Shown piece after piece: positions 1 through 7,802 of a stretch of DNA of 18,260 nucleotides. Numbering within the stretch: position 1 is the first letter of the stretch; each line of letters opens with the position of its first letter. Under the pieces are notes generated by a model. That model saw nothing but the letters and a program-made list of their open reading frames with translations. It was not told the DNA's origin and did no database searches. This DNA comes from Dunaliella salina (taxonomy: Eukaryota; Chlorophyta; Chlorophyceae; Chlamydomonadales; Dunaliellaceae), in NCBI GenBank assembly GCA_002284615.2, contig MU069931.1, forward strand, positions 34,056-52,315, read 5' to 3'. Position numbers and translations under genes: made by a program.

Positions 1-50
1 GTGATGGGAGCTTGGTGTGGCAAGAGGTGATGGCAGGCGCGGATCCGCAG

Positions 51-1382
51 CTAAGACCTGCGGCGGGGTGAAACACCCATGCGCCGACGTTGCTCAGGCT
101 GTGCTTCCTCAACTGCCTGGAGCTGCTGCACTTGCTCTGGGGTGACACCATCTTGGACGCAAACAGGGCAGACCCATGAGCCCTTGGGGATGCGAGTGAG
201 TGGAGGCTTGAGACACGCCATGTGGTATCCTTGGCCGCAGGCGTCGCAAGGTAGCATGGAGGCTTCTCTGTCTGGCATCTTGCACTCTCCACATGCGAGG
301 TTGGCGTCTGGGCGTGCTAAGGTGGGATCGATGGTGAGGTCCACGCTGGTGAGATTGCAAGGCGCACAATTGCGCACGTTGGTGGTGAGGGGGCGGCCAT
401 CACGCCCTTGGAGCTTGAGCACCCCAGCTCCTGGCGGAATGAGGACCTTGTAGATGCGTTGCAGTGCTGCTGGTTGCAGGCCGTGGAGCCTGCTGGCTTG
501 CTGAAGGTACACCAGGTCGCCCGCACAAAACTCCAGAAGTTTGGGGGTGTACCCTCCTCCACGGATGCGGGCGTACCATGAGGCATCACGGTGCTGTGCG
601 ATCTTGATGTTTGCGTCAGCTATGATGCTCGCATTCTCAGCTGCTTGGGCCCTCTGGTGGCAAAGCTGCGCGAGATCCTGAGGGTTGGAGATACGCAATG
701 GGGAGGCAAAGTCTTGGGCGGCAGCAGGCGGAATGATGGGCTTGCGTGCGAACACCACTTCATAAGGGGTCAGCTTGGTAGCCTCTTGCACGCTGCAATT
801 GTAGGCCAGGACGATCCAGGGCAATTTGGTGTCCCAAGGTTGTTGGGGGTCCACGATCAGATGCTTGCGTAGCGCCTGCTTGATGGTCTGTACCGCCCTT
901 TCGGCTAGGCCGTCTGATTGGGGGCAGTGGGCGGAGGTGACGCGGTGGTCTATGCGGTGGCGCACGCAAAGGTCTTGGAATGTGGCCTGGAATTCGCTGC
1001 CCTNGTCAGTGAGCACTTGGGCGCTAGATCCGAAGATGGTCAGGATGCGCTCAGTGAAAGTGGTGGCAATGGTAGCGGCGGTTTTGTCTGGGATGGGGAT
1101 GGCCACGAAATACTTGCTCAGGTGCTCTATGGCTATGAAGATGTAGGAGTTGCCATGTGCGGAAGGTGTTGGGATGGGCCCTGCCAAGTCAATGTTCCAG
1201 CGGAAGAAGAGGCCATCCACTGGAAGTGGGTGGAGGTGAGAGGTCTTGGCGTTGAATGAGGCGTTGGCGCGGGAGCAGACGGGGCAGTCGCGGATGATGG
1301 CACGCACTTGATCCGCCATTCCATACCACCAAAATGTTGGGCAAGCAGCGACAGGGTCCTCTTCACGCCGAAATGGCAGCAT
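51..1382 (-). pseudogene. Integrase catalytic core with C-terminal PHD finger (3' end of pol)
   Basis: This 443-residue open stretch carries the integrase that inserts the element cDNA into chromosomes. It begins with the second half of the zinc-binding domain (CPVC near residue 35). The catalytic core follows: first Asp in WNIDLAGP (about residue 65), second Asp in VLTD just before the unknown residue, and Glu in GLAERAVQ. There are 34 residues between the second Asp and the Glu, one fewer than the usual DD35E. A C4HC3 PHD finger lies near residues 364-408, with CGEC, CDAC, YHMAC and CPVC in order and the typical PPL...P.G.W spacing. The tail is basic and ends at a TAG (51-53). The upstream half of the zinc-binding domain is in other frames, so this is part of a broken pol and not a free-standing gene. 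Confidence 0.9.
55..74. repeat. 20-bp direct repeat, copy 1 (at end of integrase frame)
   Basis: The 20 bases GACCTGCGGCGGGGTGAAAC recur exactly at 6994-7013. On the minus strand both copies code for VSPRRRS, here as the last residues of pol. Confidence 0.9.
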
Positions 1383-1425
1383 TGTTCATGCCACTTGGCG
1401 ATTAAGGGAATGCGTTGGTCGGGAG
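1260..1425 (-). pseudogene. Integrase N-terminal HHCC zinc-binding domain, split over three frames
   Basis: Read on the minus strand, the His pair lies in KWHEQCCHFGVKRTL (about 1350-1395, H-x4-H) and the Cys pair in RDCPVC (about 1278-1292), as in the H2C2 domain in front of retroviral-type integrase cores. The three pieces are in three frames. One shift lies at the G-run 1421-1423 and one at the A-run 1331-1334; at each, one extra base in the run would join the frames. Both are read from the plus-strand runs. The domain helps bind element ends and multimerise integrase (family knowledge). As sequenced it cannot be translated through. Confidence 0.8.
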
Positions 1426-2100
1426 GGGAAATAATCCTGGCTTGGCTGCGTTGAGATGGCGCAGCTGTCCATCCTCGCCCAAGAAGTTCAGTTTCGCCCT
1501 GCAGCGGATGCGATCTCGCTCGTCCTTGTCCCGCTCAAGGCCGGGTGGGAAAGAGCCACTATGGAGGTAATGTAGGGTGTGCGCATCTGAGTAAATGTGT
1601 GCTTGGCGCGCGAGGGGTGCGATGGCGGCGTCAGCTTCATACCTGGCAGCCTCATCAACACCAGTGTAAGCCACATCCATGAGACGCGGGGGAATCTCAG
1701 GCTCTTCTGTGTAGCCTGAGTAGAGGTCACAAAGGAAGGGAGCCTCAGGGCGTGCAATGCGGGTGTAGGCGAGGACGCAACCAGTGGAGGCGTCAGGGTG
1801 AACCTCAAACTCTGCCTCTTCTTCATCTGTGGTGGCGCCTTCGTCAACAGGTGGGGCGTAGGTGGTGGGCACGGTGGGGGACATGCCTGTGATGATGATG
1901 TCATCTTCTGGTGGGTAGGCGGTGTCCTCAGATGTGGGTGTAGGGGAGGACAGCGAGGGAGTCCGGGGAGCAACTGGCTCGCCGCAAATTCCTGACAGCG
2001 AAGGTGGTGAGTCAGGCGGAGTCCCCCCAATTGGTGGCGAGGAAGTTGGAGAGCAGTCATGCAGGTGGTGGACGCAGTGGAACAGGTGCAGCAGTTGCAA
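1402..2100 (-). pseudogene. Pro-rich and acidic linker plus pre-integrase segment of pol
   Basis: This open segment joins the methyltransferase to the integrase. The part at about 1850-2050 is rich in Pro, Ser and Thr (SSPPIGGTPPDSPP), followed by an acidic stretch (TDEEEAEFE, about 1800-1830). Near the integrase end it has the usual Ty3/gypsy pre-integrase pattern: a short SDAHTLHYLHSG stretch, then ERDRIRCRAKLNF and LGEDGQLRHL, before the zinc finger. No catalytic motif is visible in the linker. It shares a frame with the last methyltransferase motifs. The stop at its end is produced by the frameshift at 1421-1423 and is probably not a natural terminus. Confidence 0.7.
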
Positions 2101-3112
2101 AGGGCTCATGGCTCGGCCTGTGATGGCGTGCCGTTGTTGCGCGGAGATACCAGGCGCCGCGGTGGATCCAAGGGGGTGGAAGCCATTGGGAAGCTCTGGG
2201 AGGGTGCCATTTGTGATGGAGTAGTGGTGGAAACCAAGGAGGCGTTCTCTTTCATCAGGGTTGGGCTGCGTGAGAGAGTGGTCTGCTGCATAAAGGAAGC
2301 CTGGCTTGAAAGGCTTGAAATTGTAGGAGAATGGATGCGCGACCAAGGTAGGGAGGACTTGGAGTGGCATGCTTGGAACATTGACTTGGGCGAATGGTGG
2401 CGGGTTGTTGTAAGCATATCTGCACGAAGCGGCCAGGGTCCAGCAGGGTTTGGGCACACGCTGCTGGATGGCGGTTGGCCCATGGAGTTGGATAGAGGGA
2501 GATGATGGCGTCTTGGAGGGTATGATGAGGTGCCATATTTGTCCAGAAGTGCCTGAGACGGTGGGATGCGGCGCCGCATGCGGCTGCATCAGAGGTGATA
2601 GGCTGCCCCAAGGCGTTGGTGATGATGGCGTGCTGCTGCCGCATAGCAGGGTTGAAGTGATGTGCCGTTGCGACATTCTCCAGGATGTAGGCAGTATGGT
2701 AGCGATCTTGGTGGATGACTTGAGTGTTGGCCACCAGTTGCAAGAGGGAATAGAAGGTGTTGGAACGGGGCCCTTGAAGACCAGCATTGGAGCCTGCGGG
2801 AGAGAGGTCTTGGCATTCCCAGCCTGCTATGATGAGGAGCGGCTGTTCATCATGGGCGAAGGAGGTGTAGAGGTGGTGATGGGCTATGTGGTCCACATCA
2901 TGTGGCAGTGTGTTGAAGGAGTGGCTGGTTACATTGAGGCGAAGCTAGAAGGGGAATATGGCATGCAGGTGCTAGAGCCTGTGTTGGGCGACTGCTTGTG
3001 CGGCCTGATCGGGGTCTGAGTAGATGTATCTGCTGACGTGGATGCCAGCACGCAAGGCTGGCCTAGGCCAGAACACATCCCCCCAAAGGGTTCATAAATG
3101 GTGACGGTAGGG
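2100..3112 (-). pseudogene. C5-cytosine DNA methyltransferase domain inside gypsy pol
   Basis: Ordered C5-MTase motifs are readable on the minus strand. Motif I is EPFGGMCSGLG (about 3065-3105), binding S-adenosylmethionine. Motif II is RYIYSDPD (about 3005-3035). Motif IV is GWECQDLSPAG (2791-2826) with the nucleophilic Cys, but Glu replaces the usual Pro before it. Motif VI is ILENV (about 2668-2692). Motif VIII is HRLRHFWTN (about 2537-2568). A motif IX-like DERERLLGF (about 2231-2260) and motif X-like QRHAITGRAM (about 2106-2136, Arg in place of the usual Asn) follow. About 335 codons, a normal size for a compact enzyme. It is broken by frameshifts near 3060 and 2425 and TAG codons at 2972-2974 and 2945-2947. 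Order and spacing make the identity secure; activity of this copy is unlikely. C5-MTase capture by eukaryotic retrotransposons, including algal ones, has been reported. Confidence 0.87.
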
Positions 3113-3119
3113 GGAGTGC

Positions 3120-3397
3120 GGATGGTTGTGTTGAGGATGAGGGTCAGACCATGTATGTCGGGCAGTGGATGGTAATTGAGAGTGAGGTATTGTGGTGCGC
3201 TTGAGGATGTGGGAGGGCCGATGGACAGGGGAAGAAGAGTGCCAGACGCTGAGCTAGCAGTGGCTGTGGACGTCACATGGATGTTGGGGCTGCTGCCAGT
3301 TGGGTCGGTGAGGACGATGGGCGTAGGCATGCTGGGTTGGTCCTCATCATCAAGGCGCGCACCAGAAGGGTCATCAGTGGTCAAAAGGGGATATCTT
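3120..3397 (-). pseudogene. Linker between RNase H and methyltransferase
   Basis: This stretch stays open in the same minus-strand frame as the end of RNase H and motif I of the methyltransferase. It codes for a low-complexity Pro/Ser/Thr-rich segment (SSASGTLLPLS, PPTSSSAP) without recognisable motifs. The continuous frame from RNase H into methyltransferase motif I shows that the methyltransferase is part of the pol polyprotein and not a separate gene inserted later in another frame. Confidence 0.7.
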
Positions 3398-3567
3398 GAG
3401 GCCACGTCTGCGTTTTGGTTGGTCTTGCCTGGTCGGTGGATGATGGAGAATGTGTATGGTTGAAGTTGGAGCGCCCAACGAGCATGATGTCCCCCCAGAG
3501 CAGAGTTATTCATTAGCGCCATGAGTGGGCGGTGGTTTGTGACAAGGTAGAAATAGTGGCCATGGAG

Positions 3568-3752
3568 CTAAGTTGCACAATACGCCGTATCAGACCCCAA
3601 ATACGGCGTATTCGTATCAAATACGTCGTATTCGTATTCCCGTATCCGTACCAATTTCACTAGATTTAGCAGGATTTTGCTGGATTTTTGCCGTATCCGT
3701 ACTCGTATTCGTATTCGTATCCGTATCCGTATTCCCGTATTGTGCAACTTAG
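3568..3752. mobile_element. 185-bp hAT-like MITE with TACGGA-rich interior
   Basis: The element has perfect 17-bp terminal inverted repeats (CTAAGTTGCACAATACG at one end, its reverse complement at the other). It is flanked by an exact 8-bp duplication CCATGGAG (3560-3567 and 3753-3760). Eight-base target duplications are typical of the hAT superfamily. The interior is largely repeats of CGTATTCGTAT and CGTATC type. No transposase is encoded, so it is non-autonomous. It sits in the RNase H part of the gypsy pol; removing element plus one target copy gives 193 bp and restores the downstream frame. hAT assignment rests on duplication length and general TIR form. Confidence 0.85.
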
Positions 3753-3924
3753 CCATGGAGATAAATGTGGAAAGTGCGGATTGCCCATGTTGCTGCCAGT
3801 GCCTCCCCTTGTAGGCGTCGTAGTTCTGCTCATGCTTGTTTAAGGAGCATGAGATGCAGGCAATGTGGTACTCCCTTTTGTTGTCATCCAGTTGCCCTAG
3901 GACTGCGCCAAGGCCCTTGGTACT

Positions 3925-3996
3925 TGTAACACTTCGTGAAAAGGTGTTGCCTGGGATGCAACGGAAGGCATTGTTAGCCCATATGTGATTGTTACA
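3925..3996 (-). repeat. TRIM 3' LTR, 72 bp
   Basis: Direct repeat of 4228-4299 with 71 of 72 bases equal; the difference is T versus C in the CYGGGATG segment. It ends in the short inverted TGTAAC/GTTACA typical of LTRs. It is downstream of the purine tract on the minus strand, so it is the 3' copy. Confidence 0.92.
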
Positions 3997-4013
3997 TTCC
4001 TCCCCATCCTCCT
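3997..4013 (-). other. TRIM polypurine tract
   Basis: On the minus strand, 17 bases with 15 or more purines (AGGAGGATGGGGAGGAA) abut the 3' LTR, the position where plus-strand DNA synthesis is primed in LTR elements. Confidence 0.8.
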
Positions 4014-4212
4014 GAACTCGCGTCCTCGTGAGGTAACACTACTCCCACACCTTTTCAGGTTTTACGTGTTAGTCACGAAGAGCGGCCAGTGGCCAGATGC
4101 GACCTTCGGGGAAGACAACATTTGAAGTGAGCGAAAGCGGCTAAAGAGCGCACTCTGCCAAGGATCGAACCAGGGACCTCAAGATTGATTTGGCATGAGG
4201 GGGCCCTGGCCT

Positions 4213-4227
4213 AGCTTCGCATACCAA
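4213..4227 (-). other. TRIM primer binding site candidate
   Basis: On the minus strand, TTGGTATGCGAAGC follows the 5' LTR after one base. TGG pairs with a tRNA 3' CCA, and TGGTAT resembles the initiator-Met primer site of many plant and algal elements; the following bases do not match it fully. The primer tRNA is not established. Confidence 0.6.
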
Positions 4228-4299
4228 TGTAACACTTCGTGAAAAGGTGTTGCCCGGGATGCAACGGAAGGCATTGTTAGCCCATATGTGATTGTTACA
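4228..4299 (-). repeat. TRIM 5' LTR, 72 bp
   Basis: Direct repeat partner of 3925-3996, next to the primer-binding-like site. A short inverted pair within it (GTTGC and GCAAC) could fold as a hairpin. Confidence 0.92.
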
Positions 4300-4370
4300 G
4301 TTCTGAAGTCTGTGTGTATATAGTACGGCTGGTTGGGGTCAGGAGAGCGCAACACCAGGCCAGGTGTGGT

Positions 4371-5203
4371 GATAGCCATCTTTAGCTCTTCAAATGCTTT
4401 GGCTTGCTCCTCCCCCCAGTGCCAGGTAGTTCCCTTGGTGGCGAGGCGGTTGATGGGGAAGGCGATGGCTGAGAAATTTGGAATGAAGTGGCGGTAATAG
4501 CCTAGCTGGCCCATCTTGGACTGCTGGTCCTGGAGATCTTTGGGGTGTTCATGGTGCTGTATGGTGGCGACCTTTGCTTGTTCAGGACTGAGACCATGTG
4601 GTGAGACCAGATGGCCCAGGAACTCTACAGTGTCCGCTGCGAAGTAGGATTTCTCCGGATGGATGCGCAGGCCGGAGGCATGGATCATGTCCAGAGCTGC
4701 TTGGACGTCCAGGAGATGCTGGTCGGCGGTATGGCTGGAAATCAGGCAGTCATCCACAAAAGCTTGGCAAAGTGTGTGAGGTTGGCCTTGATGATCTCAG
4801 TGTCCATCACACGCTGGAAGTGGGCGCTCGCATTCTTTGCGCCAAAGGGCATGCGCTTGTAGGCGTAGAGCCTGTTGAGCCACCGGAAAGAAGTCTTGGA
4901 GGTGTCATCAGGATGTACGGGGATTTGATGGTACCCAACCCGCATGTCCACCTTAGTGAAGAAGGTGGCTCCAGCAACGCGGCCGAAAAGGTCTCCAGGA
5001 GTGTGCATGCCATAGTGGTCGGTGATTGAGGCGGCGTTGAGCGGCCTGTAGTCCACGCAAAACCGCTTGTCAGTGACTGTGCCGGTGTGGTCTTTCTTTG
5101 CTGGCAGGGTGACTTCAGAGGCATACTGGGTGTAAGCTGGGGCCGGCACGATGATCCCTGCCTCCTCCATAGCTTGGCACTTTTCATTGATGATGGCAGG
5201 AGG
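4371..5203 (-). pseudogene. Reverse transcriptase domain of the gypsy pol
   Basis: Ty3/gypsy RT motifs are readable in order: AMEEAGIIVPAP with YASEVTLPAKKD (about 5080-5190), RFCVDYRPLNA (about 5035-5070), FTKVDMRVGYHQIP with the first catalytic Asp (about 4915-4965), YKRMPFGAKNASAHFQRVM (about 4805-4860), FVDDCLISSH with the catalytic Asp pair (about 4725-4760), then the LGHLVS and MGQLGYYRHFIPNFS thumb motifs (about 4470-4620). The frame changes at the A-run 4758-4761, just before the VDD box, where one more base would join the halves. The start of the domain is separated from gag-protease by the inserted element at 5222-5886. Confidence 0.92.
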
Positions 5204-5221
5204 GTTAAAAAAAAAAAGTAG

Positions 5222-5886
5222 TGGAGTACACGTCCAAAAATTGGGTGGGACCTCCCTGACCCACCCACCCACCCCAAAATCCCCCACGCAGTAACCCTGC
5301 GCGGACAAAAAGGGTATCAATCTGCTTCTTTTCAAAATGGCTATCCATCTGCATATTCATCGCACAGGAAAAATGAGTTGCAGCAGAGTTATGGGGCAAA
5401 AACTGAGCAGCGGACGCACAAGCATACCTGCCCTTCCAGGCACCCACAACTGACTTGCAAGTCCACTAACTGCCCTCCTGACTTCACCATGCATGCATAA
5501 TTAAATCACACATTGTCACTATCCTAGAAGTTTGGACTGATTTGGCGCATGTTCGCCTCTACACCCCCTGCCGCCCACACCCTTACGCGCATGGCACTGA
5601 CTCCCAGCCATGCACACAGACCCCCCCTTTTCCTAAATTTTCCCAAAGAGGGTGCCAATTGACAGTTCTTGAGCTCAGGAATCCAATAGTGTCTTCAGTA
5701 TTCTGTAGAAGTGGCCCAGAAAAATTCTGGAGGGGGTTTCCCAAAAAGTCAAAAAGCCCAATTTCACCGCCAAACACCCCACCACCCCCCTCCTCCTCGG
5801 ATCGGACTCATAGATGCACCAATCAATACCTCTTGATCCCAGGGTTCCGGATACATAGTTTTTAGTAGGGCGGACACGTGTACTCC
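5222..5886. mobile_element. 665-bp non-autonomous element with short inverted ends
   Basis: The insert separates the protease side of the gypsy pol (ending in RRLQEA at 5895) from the start of RT (near 5203). Its ends are inverted: GGAGTACACGTCC at 5222-5234 and CGGACACGTGTACTCC at 5871-5886, sharing GGAGTACACGT before diverging by a 2-base slip. The interior is low in coding potential and has C-rich tracts (5240-5290, 5760-5800). The target duplication is unclear; GTTA occurs at 5204-5207 and 5891-5894. An A-run (5207-5217) sits outside the left end. It is foreign to the pol frame; superfamily is not assignable. Confidence 0.68.
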
Positions 5887-6993
5887 AAAAGTTATGCTTC
5901 TTGTAGCCTCCTGATGATGGCGACATCTTGTGGCAATTTTGGGCGGCGCCTGGAGACGATGGAGTTGTCATGGCTCAGAGGGATGGTAAATGGTCCAGCG
6001 CTGCCGGAATAACCGGGCATGCCGTGTAGATCATAAGCGAAGGTGGAGTGGTGACTGTGAAGGAGATCAATCAGCCGCCTTCGGTGGTCTGGGGAAAAGT
6101 TGGGGTGGTTGCCCAGCTGTACACCTGTGAGGGGTTCTTTGGTGAAGCGTGCGTTGTGGGGTGAGGGAGCTGCGCCATGCGGAAGAGTCATGTCCAAGGT
6201 ACATGGAGGGAGAGATGTGGGCGCCGCATATGGGAGAGGGTCTGGACTGCTAAGTGTGAAATGCACTGTGGAGCCATGTGGGNTGGATGCACANATGGGG
6301 ANNNAGCTGAATTTATGGGGGTCCGCGGGNTCAGGCCTGTAGCGCAGCNTGTTGGTGATAGGGTCCACCATGGCGCCCCAGTCCTTGAGGGCAGCGCTAG
6401 GGAGGAGGAAGTGGATGGAGGGGCTGACGTCGCGCACCACAAAGAAGGTAGTGGCTGCAGATGAATAGGTGGTGACCGCTGTGTCTGGGGATGCCTGGAT
6501 GGTTGCGTAGATGGGAAGGTCAACGCGGCCGAGCGGCTTGTGAGCCTTTCCTCTAGAAGAGTTGAAGGTGGTCTTGGTGGGGTGGTAGAGTAAACCATGT
6601 TGCTGCACAGCTTGGATGGACACCAGGCCGATGTCGGCGCAGCCATCTGGGAGTGCCTTGCCAGGGTGGAACACATGCCCATCATAAGCCAGAGTGAGGG
6701 GCGTGCTGGGTGTGGCGTGATGGAGAGTTGCGATGAGGTCGGCGTTGGGAGAAGCCGGTGCATGAGAGTGGGCAGACATGTGGGAAGCAGGGGTGATTGG
6801 ACCAGGGGATGGCGCGGGTCGCTCTGGATCTGGGAGTGGTTGCAGGTGCTGTGTGCAGGCAGGGTCCACTTGCGCTGACAGCCAGGTGGACCCTGCATGC
6901 TCGTGATGGAATTGCAGCAGTTGTTGAACTGTCCAGGCCTGGAGAGGTGCCTGTATGTAGGCGGCTTGGGATGTGGTAGGGGGAATGACACCG

Positions 6994-7013
6994 GACCTGC
7001 GGCGGGGTGAAAC
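6994..7013. repeat. 20-bp direct repeat, copy 2 (in gag)
   Basis: Exact partner of 55-74, in the Pro-rich part of gag, same coding frame relation (VSPRRRS). Confidence 0.9.
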
Positions 7014-7635
7014 GGGACGGACGTCTGTCCCCCCAAGTGGATGAGTAATCTGTGGGGGCCATGGGGCGGCTTGAAAAGGCAAGGGGGGCCTGGCATTGGC
7101 ATGGATGCACGGCATGTGGGGCGTTGGTGGCACGAGGAAGGACTCATCCTCCATGGACAATGTGAAGTTTGCGCCTGGTTCTGCTAAGTTGGAGAGTGGA
7201 GTGCCAGTGGAGGTGTCAGAAGGGAGCGGTGCAGTGGGACCATCCTTGCACATGTCTTCTTCTTCTTCACTGATGGCGGACAAGGAGCAGGCTGTAAAGT
7301 GGGCATTGGGCGTTGGAGGAGTGGCCTGTGGACTGTAATAAGGGGCAGGATCAAGGTTGCGAGATGTGAGGTGTGCGGCCGGGGAATTGGCAGGAGGTGA
7401 GCGGTTGGGCGGCCTGACCGGTGCATTGGCAAGGGGTGGCCTATAGGATTGGTTGGGTGGAGGTGTGGCATTGGGGTAGTTGGGCCGAGGAGGCCATGAG
7501 GGTGGGTTGCACGGCCCTGTGTGGTGCTGGTTGCAGCGTGAGCAATAAGGTGCGTTGCCAGCATATGAGGGGGCCGAAGGGGTCGCCTGTCGCTGGTTTT
7601 GCCATGAGGGACGAGGAGGCGGCTGGTTGTTGCCC

Positions 7636-7760
7636 ATTTGCATGTTGGTGAACTGCTGCTGCATCTGTTGCTGCATCTGCTGCATCATCGTTGTATGCTG
7701 CTGCTGCATTTGCTGCATCTGTGCTGCATTTTGCTGCTGCATTTGTTGCATCTGCTGCAG
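7636..7760 (-). repeat. CAG/CAA/ATG trinucleotide-rich tract in gag
   Basis: Imperfect triplets on the minus strand code for about 35 residues that are mostly Gln and Met with Ala and Thr (pattern MQQMQQQ). The tract is in frame with gag and probably a length-variable segment. Confidence 0.8.
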
Positions 7761-7802
7761 AAGCTGCTGATGACTGGAGGGACCAGGAAGGTCAATAGAT
7801 GA

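Larger units (their letters stand above)
3925..4299 (-). mobile_element. 375-bp TRIM (miniature LTR retrotransposon)
   Basis: Two 72-bp direct repeats (3925-3996, 4228-4299) differ at one base and have TGTAACA...TGTTACA ends. They enclose a 231-bp non-coding interior. Read on the minus strand, the interior starts with a primer-binding-site-like TTGGTATGCGAAGC directly after the first LTR and ends with the purine tract AGGAGGATGGGGAGGAA directly before the second. Flanks are GTACT (3920-3924) and GTTCT (4300-4304), a 5-bp target duplication with one change. Deleting element and one target copy joins the RNase H frame exactly. All hallmarks of a terminal-repeat retrotransposon in miniature are present; it must have been mobilised by another element. 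Confidence 0.93.
3398..4370 (-). pseudogene. RNase H domain of the gypsy pol, split by TRIM and hAT-like insertions
   Basis: The domain begins at PNQPYYIHTDFR (about 4305-4345), with the first catalytic Asp, and is cut by the TRIM at 3925-4299. It resumes with KGLGAVLGQL (about 3895-3918) and reaches the region of the second catalytic residue (Glu), where the C-run 3805-3808 is one base short and shifts the frame. It is then cut by the hAT-like element (3568-3752) and ends in HRPGKTNQNADVASR (about 3398-3438). The third catalytic position, usually TDH, reads TNH, so an Asp is replaced by Asn. RNase H removes the RNA strand after first-strand synthesis. Without the two insertions and their duplicated targets, the flanks are in frame apart from the 3805-3808 shift, so the reading-frame test supports all the insertion boundaries. 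Confidence 0.88.
5895..7802 (-). pseudogene. Gag C-terminal part with zinc knuckle, and protease-like region
   Basis: One long minus-strand frame. It starts with a Gln/Met-rich stretch (about 7640-7750), then a Pro-rich region, then the Cys-His knuckle YCSRCNQHHTGPC (about 7510-7550), which suits nucleocapsid RNA binding. A long Pro/Ser-rich spacer follows. The retropepsin-like region is near 6350-6680: DGCADIGLVSIQAVQQHGL stands where a DSG/DTG catalytic triplet is expected, followed by PLGRVDLPIYATI and a TFFVVRDV segment. The protease triplet is not standard, so that call is less sure than gag. Seven N bases fall at 6283-6349. The frame ends at a TAA beside the inserted element. The stop at 7803-7805 separates it from more gag in the same frame. 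Confidence 0.8.

Noticed and set aside
3568..3756. Small Arg/Ile-repeat protein (IRIRIRIR)
   Set aside because: It is a translation of the tandem repeats in the hAT-like MITE.
4140..4227. tRNA gene in the TRIM
   Set aside because: A B-box-like word is present but no T-arm or cloverleaf can be paired.
79..7770. Many plus-strand open frames opposite the gypsy element
   Set aside because: They lie antisense to a clearly homologous minus-strand pol and gag, show no family motifs, and result from GC-rich codon usage.
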